DNA from: Ophiocordyceps camponoti-saundersi (nom. inval.)
Lineage: Eukaryota > Ascomycota > Sordariomycetes > Hypocreales > Ophiocordycipitaceae
NCBI GenBank assembly: GCA_003339415.1
Contig: PDHQ01000015.1
Coordinates: 296,032-360,031, forward strand
Direction: 5' to 3'
DNA: 64,000 bases
Shown: positions 55,701-64,000 of the stretch, in pieces
Numbering within the stretch: position 1 is the stretch's first letter
How the letters are laid out: each line of letters begins with the position of its first letter
Notes under the pieces: model-generated
The model's database searches: none
Told to the model about the DNA's origin: nothing
Seen by the model: the letters and a program-made list of their open reading frames with translations, nothing else
Program-made: the position numbers and the translations under genes

Positions 55701-58700
55701 GAGAGGATATACTTTATATTTCTTCGGAATAAGTATATATTAGTTTAGGATAAGCTATACTTATAGTATTTTATCTTCGTTATACGCAGCGAATCCCTTA
55801 TTATAAAAAACGTTAGCATATTACGTAATAAATTAAGATAGGCGTTCGGTATCGTCCGTACCTAGCCTTATACGGATAAAAACTCCTATAATATAAGTTA
55901 GAACCTTATTATCCTTAGGAGGGGTAAATAAGTATTATTTTAGCTTTTTTAGGTCCCTAGCGGCGAGGTTAGCTATTATTAGTATATTCTTAGGCGGGAT
56001 CTTATATCTATATATAGCTATATCTAAGTAATATAAATAGCTAATAAGCTAGTATTTAGTAAGTATAATATATCGGATAGTTATATTTATTATAATAGCT
56101 TATTTAATATCGCTATTAGCAAATAAGGCGTAGCTCCTAAAGCTAAGTATAGTAATAAGCTCGAAGATATACTTATATAGTAGTAATATATAGTAAGTTA
56201 TTTATAGTATATACGTAGAACTTAGGGCGATCGATATTTCTTATTTAATAGTAACGCGGAAAACGTGCGGTTAGGCTAGGCCTAGCTACTATAATATTAT
56301 ATAAACTCGCACGCTATAATATTAGAAGATAGTATATTCTTATAAGTTAATAATATTAACGCCTTATAGTCCGAGGATATCTATTCTAATTAGTATATTA
56401 GCGCGAAGGTTATCTATAAGTATAACTTTTACGGTAAAGTAAGCGATTATATTAATATTAGATATATCTTACCTAACGAAATTTATAAGTAATATTACGT
56501 ATTCCTTAATATTATATATATCTAATCTAATACCGCGTATAGTATATACTTATATCTAAAAATAAATAGTTAGCTTAGGATAAAATATCGTAATTTATAA
56601 ACGGTTTATTATTATAATATTATAGCTTATATTAGCGTAGATATCTAATATCGCGTATAGCTAAGATAGGTTTAGATAAATTTAGAGCTTAAGGTAAGTT
56701 TACTACCTCGGTCTTATAAGGGGTATAGTATTAGATTCGTAAATATAAATTCTATTAGTCGCTAAAGTAAATAACTAAGGTAGGTCCTAATTTTATTCTA
56801 TCGTAATAGCGAAGAATACTTATAACTTATTATTTATTATATACGATATACGTAGATAGTGGAAAAGTTTATTATAGCTTAAGGCGATAAAGTTATATAT
56901 ATAATATATATAAGTATATTAGGGTTTAGTAGTAATATAATAGGTATCGCCTATATTTTCGGGTTCGGGTAAGGTATTTATCTAGTCTTATAGCTCCTTA
57001 GTTTATAAGTTATAAGGGAAGCTAGATATCTTTATATAGTACGCTTATTCGTTATAATTATATATATCGGGGGCGGTATAAGCGTCCTAATAACTATTAT
57101 AGTCTTCTAGCTATTATTATTAATTATATTACTTATTTATCTCTTTATACTAGTCTAAAGCGTTAGGCGTATTTTCTATAAACCCCTTATATTATACTAT
57201 TTATTATTATATATTAGCTAGTAATAGTGCTATACTAGTATAGGGTGCCTATCTTATTAGTGCTAGTAAGGGTGCCTCTTAAAATAGGTTATAGCCGCTT
57301 TAGTATAATATTTAGTTAGGTAAGAGCTAATAATTAAGGCTATTATAAGGACGAGGTAGGTTTTAGTAGTTACCTTAGCCGTAGCTATTACCGTAGCTAT
57401 TACCTTTACTATAAGGCGGGTAGTAGCTATTACTTTTACTATAATTTACTTTATAGTATAAATTAAGCTTATAGCCGCGATTATATAATAAATTATAGCT
57501 ATATTTTTATAAATTATAGCTATATTCTTAATTTATATTATAAAGGCCCTAGCCCCCGTAGTTATATTTATCTTAACTTTTACTAAGTAATAGCCCCTAT
57601 TAGTTTAGTCTAAAAAGTTTAAAAGTAGGCTTAAATTAGGGTAAAGCGTTATATAAGCTTTAGCCTTATCGTAATATTAGTAAGATATTTAGTATATTAT
57701 AATATTTCTCTAATACTTATTATTAGATAGCTAAATCCTTAACTTAGATAGACTAAAAAAAGTTATTAATAGTTATATATTTACTAAGTTTATTAATTAT
57801 TCCTTAAAATACTTCGTTAAATATTTAATACGCTACGCATAGCTAGCCCTAAGTATTATAATTATAAGTTTTAATATTACGGATAATTTATTAAATAAAT
57901 ACGTAGATATCTTAGCTATAATAGATATTAATAAGTCTAAAATATACTTATTTAAGTTATATTATAGCTTCGCCGTAATAGGGCTTAAAGCGATTATATA
58001 GCTTAATAACGATATCCTTAATAATACTCTCTTTTAGCGCTTATTATATTTCTTTAGATAGGATTTAAGTATACTAAATAAGGGCTAATTTTTATAGATA
58101 TTAAGTTTATATTTTACGTATTAAGATCTCGCTATAAATCCTCGTAAAATATTAAAGCTTATTATTAAATATAAATATATATATATAAGTAATTAACTTA
58201 CTATTTAATAATATATTAATACCGGTAATATTTTTCTTATTTAAGTTAAAAAAGCTAATATTTATTAAATATAAAATATTTATAACGCTTTTAGCTAATA
58301 TACTTAAAGTAGATTATAAATTATTATAAATATTATAAATAGCTTTTATTATTAAGGATATTATATTTTAGTTATTTTCCTTAAATATATAGGTAATTAT
58401 CTATATAGTAAGATTAGCTATAAGTAATATCTCCTAAATATTCGATAAGTTTAGTATAAGCGTAGTACCTAGAGTAGGTCCGGAGCCTTTAGCGTAGCTT
58501 CTAAGTAAGCTAGTAAATATCTTAACTTACTTTACTTTTTATATATATTTAAGGAATAGTAATAGTATATACTAAAGTTTAATATTAATATAAAGTTACT
58601 TTATAGCGTTTATAAAATATAATATAAGTAATTTTAAGTATAATAAGTTAGGTTTTTCTAATAGCTATAAATAAAATAAAAAAAGGTAAATAATAATAAA

Positions 58701-59199
58701 TAAGCTTAAGTAAAGTTTATAGCTTTAGTTATATTTCGAAGTATATTACTAATAATTATACTTAATATTTATAAGCGTTAAGCTAATATATTATAAAGAA
58801 AGATATTATAAAGTAAATATTAAGCTTATTTTTTCTAAAATATAATTACCTATTTTAATATTATAAGGGAGGTTACTTACTTAACTAGCTAATAATTAAG
58901 GTCTAGTCCGAGAAATTAAGTAAAGATTTTAGCAATTTCGGTATAGTTATTTTTAATAACTATTTTATAAAATTTAATATTATATTATAATAATATACTA
59001 AAAAGTAATTATAATTATCTCGCTTATAAATATAATATATTAAGTAATAGCGGTATAAGGCTACTAATAGCTATTACTACCGTATATATTCTTAATAATC
59101 TATTTTCGATAAAGATAGTCGTAATAGATAAGAAAAGAGGGTTAGGTAAGGGGAATAGGGGGCTCCCCGGGGCGAACGATAAGTAGAATTACTACTAAC

Positions 59200-59331
59200 T
59201 ATATAGTAGTACGATAAGTATAGGATATAATAATCTTATATTATATAGCGAGAGCCCTATATAGCCTAAGCTAAGCTAATATATATATAGATAGGCGTAT
59301 CACGTGCATACGCACGTGGCCTACGGCTATA
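59200..59331 (-). repeat. Second-block gypsy sense 5' LTR (132 bp)
   Basis: Partner of 50574-50705. Its gene-proximal end (59300-59331) retains CACGTGCATACG where the other copy has TACGTATATACG, so RIP was milder here. Confidence 0.9.
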
Positions 59332-59336
59332 GACGA

Positions 59337-59763
59337 TGCGGGTGATAACAGTCCTGCGGCTTATCGATGGGTTGTTATTTTTTTTTTGGCTGCCTGAGGC
59401 ATGCTTTTTCCGCTAGACGTGCCGTCCAGTTCCACCAGAGGAACCCCACCAAAGAAACCCCACGTCTCGGCCATCCAGTCTTATTCGCTTTTTCCATGCC
59501 AGCTTTTGACTCATCGTGAGCCCTACAATTATATAGGTATGTACATACAACAGACTACGGTCACACCCCGATCGTGACTCACGGTCTGTCAGCTTTTCAC
59601 AGCTAGACGAGTGGGAGTTTGATCCTTCCAAAAAAAAAACCCTAGTTTCGAGGTTCTCCTCGGTATTGTATCACCTTCAATTTCGACAGCAGAGCTTAAA
59701 AGGAACGGCACACGCAGAGCGAAGAGGAGCAAAAGCTGCTCGTCTTCACTTTTTACCCTGTCA
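59337..59763. promoter_or_regulatory. ILS1 upstream region, truncated by the retroelement
   Basis: Only 427 bp separate the target-site copy from the ILS1 ATG, so promoter and 5' UTR must lie here or extend into the LTR. The stretch contains short A and T homopolymers (about 59378 and 59630) and no recognisable factor site. Confidence 0.5.
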
Positions 59764-62700
59764 ATGCACTTTCCAAAGGAGGAAGTGGCGACTCTCGAAC
59801 GATGGCGGAATATCGATGCCTTCCATCGTCAGGTACGCAATCGATGCAGACAGACTATGATCGAGGGCAAGCCCAGCTCACATCGTCGTCTAGCTTGAGC
59901 TCTCTGCCGGCCGCCCGCACTATACTTTCTACGACGGCCCTCCATTCGCGACCGGGCTGCCTCACTATGGCCACTTGCTGGCCTCCACCATTAAGGATAC
60001 TATCACACGCTACTGGTCCATGAAGGGCTTCCATGTCGAGCGTCGGTTCGGCTGGGACACCCATGGCGTGCCCATTGAATATGAAATCGATAAGAAATTG
60101 GGCATCTCAGGCAAGGCGGCAGTCACCCAATTCGGTATCGAGAAGTACAATGCCGAGTGTCGATCGATCGTTATGCGGTTCTCTGAGGAATGGCGGAAAA
60201 CAATTGAACGTCTTGGCCGCTGGATAGACTTCGACAATGACTACAAGGTGAGTTGTCATTGGCAGAATACAATCGTTAAACAAGAGGCCCCCCTCCTTTT
60301 GTTTCCCACACACAACGGGCTTTATATTGACAACTCTGCCGCAAAGACGATGGATCCCAGCTTCATGGAGTCTGAGTGGTGGGTGTTCAAGCAGCTTTTC
60401 GACAAAGGCCAGGTCTACCAGGGCTACCGCGTCATGCCGTACTCAACTGCTCTGACAACTGCGTTGAGCAATTTTGAAGCGAATCAGAACTATCAAGATG
60501 TGATAGATCCGGCGGTCGTGGTTTCGTTTCCTCTTTTGGATGATCCCAACGTTCACCTGCTTGCTTGGACTACAACTCCATGGACTCTTCCCTCTCATAC
60601 GGGACTGGCCGTCAATCCTGAATTCGAATATATCAAAATTCACGACGAGAAATCCGGGAAGACCCTCCTCTTACTGGAAAAGCTTCTCAACACTCTCTAC
60701 AAGGATCCCAAGAAGGCCAAATTCACAGTCGTCGGCAGGGTTCGAGGAAAAGACATGCTGGGCTGGCGATATAAACCCCCTTTCGACTACTTTTACGACG
60801 AATTCAAGGATTTTGGCTTCCGAGTACTTGGCGGCGCTTATGTGACCGACGAGAGTGGCACCGGCATAGTTCACCAGGCTCCGGCTTTTGGTGAAGATGA
60901 TTACAACGTGGCTCTCGAAGCTGGTGTCATTACTGAGCAGCGCCCACCACCTGATCCAGTCAACGACACAGGCCACTTCACCGCCCGCGTGCCTGATTTT
61001 GTCGGCATGCATGTCAAAGATGCCGACAAGCACATCATCAAGCATCTCAAAAACTGTGATCGATTGGTGGTTGAGTCGCAGATTAGGCATTCGTACCCCA
61101 TGTGCCCTCGATCTGACAAACCACTCATCTATCGGGCGGTGCCCTCCTGGTTCATTCGCATACCCCATATTATTCCGGACATGCTCAAGAATATCGAGGG
61201 GACCCATTGGGTTCCATCCTTTGTGAAAGAGCGTCGTTTTGCCAGTTGGATCGCCAATGCCCGCGATTGGAACGTCAGCAGAAACCGGTACTGGGGCACC
61301 CCAATCCCCTTGTGGGTCAGTGACGATTTGACAGAGCGTGTTTGCGTCGGAAGCGTGGCCCAATTGAGAGAGCTGAGTGGCTACGATGGCGACCTGACAG
61401 ACATTCACCGTGACAAGATTGACCACATCACAATTCCTAGCAGAACGGGCAAGGGCGTGCTTCGACGGGTCGAGGAGGTCTTTGACTGCTGGTTCGAATC
61501 CGGCAGTATGCCCTATGCCAGCCAGCATTACCCATTCGAAAATGTCGATAAGTTCAAGAAGACGTTCCCCGGAGACTTTATCGCCGAAGGCCTCGACCAA
61601 ACGAGAGGATGGTTCTACACGCTTCTGGTACTGGGAACTCATCTTTTCGGTTGTTCACCATTCCAGAATTGTGTCGTCAATGGCATCGTGCTCGCTGAAG
61701 ATGGCAAGAAGATGTCAAAGCGTTTGAAGAACTATCCCGATCCTGTCCTGGTGATGGAGAAGTATGGGTCGGACGCACTCCGCCTGTATCTTATCAACTC
61801 GCCTGTGGTGAGAGCAGAGCCGTTTCGTTTCAAAGAGTCCGGGGTGAAAGAGGTTGTTCAGAAGGTGATGTTGCCCCTGTGGAATAGTTTCAAGTTCTTT
61901 GAGGGGCAAAGCGCTCTTCTGCGCAAAGTGGAGGGCGTCGACTATGTATGGAGACCCGACAAGCAATCGTCAAATTCCAATGTCATGGATCGGTGGATTT
62001 TGGCAAGCTGCCAAAGTCTCTTGCAATTTGTCAACGAGGAGATGCGAGGTGAGAGTTCAGATAACTTACATTTGAAGACAATCACTTACCCGATACCAGA
62101 ATATCGCCTTTACACTGTCGTCCCCCGGTTGCTCCAACTCATTGACAACACCACCAATTGGTACATTAGATTCAACCGCCGAAGGCTGAAGGGGGAGAAC
62201 GGTAGAGAAGACACATTGTGTGCTCTCGATGCACTTTTTGAGGTGCTCTACACCCTCTGCCGGGGCCTGGCTCCCTTTGCCCCCTTCCTTACGGACAGCA
62301 TCTATCTCAAACTTCTTGCCCACATCCCCAAGGAATTTCAAGAGAAGGACCCTCGAAGCGTTCACTTTTTGCTCTTCCCGGAAGTACGGTTAGGACTTTT
62401 CGATGTCGAAGTGGAGAGGCGAGTGGGGAGGATGCAGCGGGTCATCGATCTCGCCAGGGTCTCACGGGAAAGGAGAGCTGTTGGTCTCAAGACACCGCTG
62501 AGAAGCCTAGTTGTCATCCATCACGATCAGCAATACCTGGATGACATCGTGACGCTGCAAAACTACGTCACGGAGGAGCTGAACCTCCGCGACCTAATTA
62601 CTTCCAGAGATGAGGCCAAATATAGCGTCCAGTTCAGCGTGACTGCTGACTGGCCTGTTTTGGGCAAGAAGCTCAGAAAGGACATGGCGCGGGTCAAAAA

Positions 62701-63184
62701 GGCGCTTCCCGACCTCACTAGCGAACAGGTTCAAGGGTACCTCAAAGATGGAGAGATCTTAGTCGACGGCATCCGGCTGGTGGAGGGAGATCTTGTCGTG
62801 CGCCGGGGGCTGGCGGAAGACGCAACTTCAAAGAACTTGGAAATGAATTCTGACAACGAGGTACTGACCATCCTGGATGTGGAGATATGTCCCGAGTTAG
62901 CACAAGAGGGCCTGGCAAGAGAGTTCGTCAACCGAGTCCAGCGTCTCCGCAAAAAAGCTGGTCTGCAGGCCACAGATGATATCAGAATGGCGTATCGTGT
63001 GTTGTCTGACCCAGACGACACGGGTATAGCAACTGTCTTGTCATCACATGCAGCGACCTTTGAGAAAGCGCTGCGGAGGCCGCTGGAGAAGGTGGAAGAC
63101 GGAAGCAAGGACGACAAGCTCATCATCGAAGAAGAACAAGAAGTACAACGAGCAACCTTCCTGCTTAGATTGCTGCGTCTGTAG
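59764..63184 (+). CDS. ILS1: Cytoplasmic isoleucyl-tRNA synthetase, 1069 aa
   Basis: It charges tRNA-Ile in the cytoplasm. Exons are 59764-59832, 59894-60247, 60347-62048 and 62100-63184. Intron 1 (GTACGC..TAG) joins DAFHRQ to LELSAGRPHYTFYDGPPFAT. Intron 2 (60248-60346, 99 nt, GTGAGT..AAAG) and intron 3 (62049-62099, 51 nt, GTGAGA..CCAG) are in frame; removing them restores DNDYK-TMDPSFME and NEEMR-EYRLYTVV, as in relatives. The class I HIGH signature is HYGH at about residues 47-50 and KMSKR is at about 595. The editing domain contains LLAWTTTPWTLPSHTGLA and GTGIVHQAPAFGEDDY. The anticodon-binding region and C-terminal extension look complete. No mitochondrial presequence is visible. Confidence 0.97.
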
Positions 63185-63385
63185 AGTCGCGTCTAGAGGG
63201 ATATAGACAAATAAAAATTGCATCGCCGTGTAAGAGGAATGTGACCGGCGCGGAACCACATACATAAGTGCTCGATGAGGGAGGCTTGAAATCAGATAAC
63301 CTTCTTCCGTCGTCTAGCAGAAGAAATTGTCGAGGCTATGGCCGCGACCAAATGGGATTACAGGAGTAAGGGCCATACAAGACTC

Positions 63386-63770
63386 TTATCCTTTCACGGC
63401 AACCTTCTTCTATGTGGGTGATGAGACAGATGGCCAAGGAAATAGATAAATCGAAGAAAAAATTTACCACGTAACACTGCTTGAGCTTCAGAAACTCCTT
63501 AAGGCATTTGTCTTTGCCCACAGCATTGAAATCAGCCACAATACATCGTCCATATTCTGATGCCTGGCAAAGTCAACGAAGGTGTTAAAAGACGCGGGAC
63601 CCCGAAATCTGCACCAAATTTTACTGCACCAGGCACCTTATATATACCCGCCTTTCTGATTAAAGGTAATAGGATGACGTACATGGTATACAGATACATA
63701 CCTCTAGCGAGCACTGGGCTGCGGTAGCGGCCAGACGCCTGAGTTTGCGGTTAAGGGGAACGTGTGACAT
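63386..63770 (-). CDS. Small twin-CX9C protein, NDUFAF8-like, 62 aa
   Basis: Three tiny exons are inferred: 63770-63702 (23 codons), 63563-63468 (32 codons) and 63409-63386 (KKVAVKG plus stop). Introns are 63701-63564 (GTATGT..CCAG) and 63467-63410 (GTAAAT..ATAG), both phase 0. The spliced protein has exactly two CX9C motifs, the first created across the first splice junction (CSLE|ASEYGRC) and the second CLKEFLKLKQC, the hallmark of Mia40-imported intermembrane-space or matrix assembly factors. The order YGRCIVADFN, KDKC, KEFLKLKQC resembles NDUFAF8, a complex I assembly factor acting with NDUFAF5. The family name is recognition plus inference. It is convergent with ILS1, 201 bp between stops. 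Confidence 0.75.
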
Positions 63771-63818
63771 TGTCTACAGGGATGCGGAGTATTCGTAGTT
63801 GCGACGTCAATTAACGAG

Positions 63819-63873
63819 TGTTATAAGCTAACCACCCCATAGTTGAAAGCTTAACGTATTAAGGCTTAAGCCT
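63819..63873 (+). repeat. 5' fragment of a copia-type LTR
   Basis: Starting with TGTTATA, this stretch aligns with gaps to the start of the 164-bp copia LTR at 19280. It shares TGTTATA, CACCC, TAGT, a GCTTAAC/GCTATAAC block and the 12-mer AAGGCTTAAGCC. It stops where the 9-bp tandem array begins. It is probably the edge of another element lying to the right. Confidence 0.5.
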
Positions 63874-63874
63874 A

Positions 63875-64000
63875 ATAAATAAAATAAATAAAATAAATAA
63901 AATAAATAAAATAAATAAAATAAATAAAATAAATAAAATAAATAAAATAAATAAAATAAATAAAATAAATAAAATAAATAAAATAAATAAAATAAATAAA
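63875..64000. repeat. (ATAAATAAA)n tandem array, 14 copies, open at the window end
   Basis: A 9-bp unit ATAAATAAA is repeated perfectly 14 times (126 bp) and continues to the last base, so its full size is unknown. Confidence 0.92.

Larger units (their letters stand above)
50574..59331 (-). mobile_element. RIP-degraded Ty3/gypsy retrotransposon, 8.76 kb
   Basis: 132-bp LTRs lie at 50574-50705 and 59200-59331, with perfect target duplication GACGA at 50569-50573 and 59332-59336. LTR ends are TA..TA, consistent with RIP of TG..CA. The minus strand carries degraded gypsy reverse transcriptase near 55.2 kb and RNase H near 54.5-54.85 kb. A purine stretch (CCGACCGAGGG in sense) abuts the sense 3' LTR at 50705. 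CA and TG are again nearly absent. Many TAA/TAG interruptions make it inactive. It sits between SFI1 and ILS1, 427 bp before the ILS1 start. Confidence 0.88.

Noticed and set aside
60671..61642. 323-residue ORF antisense to ILS1
   Set aside because: It is opposite conserved synthetase sequence with no recognisable domain. It is a by-product of codon usage.

Overview
This window is nuclear DNA of a filamentous ascomycete (Pezizomycotina, most likely Sordariomycetes; the order is inference). The evidence is short 50-100 bp introns with GT..AG ends and CTAAC/CTGAC-type branch points, fungal-type protein families, and large AT-rich blocks in which CA and TG dinucleotides are almost absent while CG survives. 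That is the signature of repeat-induced point mutation (RIP). Single-copy housekeeping genes sit in ordinary GC-balanced DNA and alternate with two RIP-ruined retrotransposon blocks.

Left gene island (1-19.27 kb): a DENND11/LCHN-like protein (-), a 5'-truncated GID4/VID24 ubiquitin-ligase receptor (+) that starts at a 20-C homopolymer, TRM11 tRNA methyltransferase (-), an Rpp40-type RNase P/MRP subunit (+), an ankyrin protein (-), the tRNA ligase TRL1 (+), a UPF0132/Tic20-like membrane protein (-), mitochondrial ribosomal protein uL10m (-), proteasome ATPase RPT5 (+) and an Ish1/Msc1-type repeat protein (+). A scaffold gap of ten Ns flanked by long C runs lies just upstream of the last gene.

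First AT-rich block (19.28-43.07 kb): three LTR retrotransposons nested inside one another, each with equal-length LTR pairs and a 5-bp target duplication. A Ty1/copia element (LTR 164 bp, + sense) was hit by a Ty3/gypsy element (LTR 300 bp, - sense), which was hit by a 10.2-kb chromovirus-type gypsy element (LTR 604 bp, + sense). A tRNA-derived, SINE-like GC-richer island is embedded in the middle element. Downstream of its chromodomain the innermost element has a long, RIP-broken extra reading frame that I cannot assign.

Middle gene island (43.15-50.57 kb): ERB1 ribosome-biogenesis factor (-), whose stop codon is only 82 bp from the copia LTR, and SFI1 centrin-binding spindle-pole protein (+). 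Second AT-rich block (50.57-59.33 kb): one RIP-ruined gypsy element (LTR 132 bp, - sense, target duplication GACGA) inserted 0.43 kb upstream of ILS1. Right island (59.7-64 kb): cytoplasmic isoleucyl-tRNA synthetase ILS1 (+), a 62-residue twin-CX9C protein resembling NDUFAF8 (-), a copia-type LTR fragment and a 9-bp tandem array that runs off the window.

Functionally the island genes are essential RNA, translation and protein-turnover functions. Four of them act on tRNA (TRM11, Rpp40, TRL1, ILS1). Gene models below were spliced by hand from consensus sites and known family conservation, not from transcripts.
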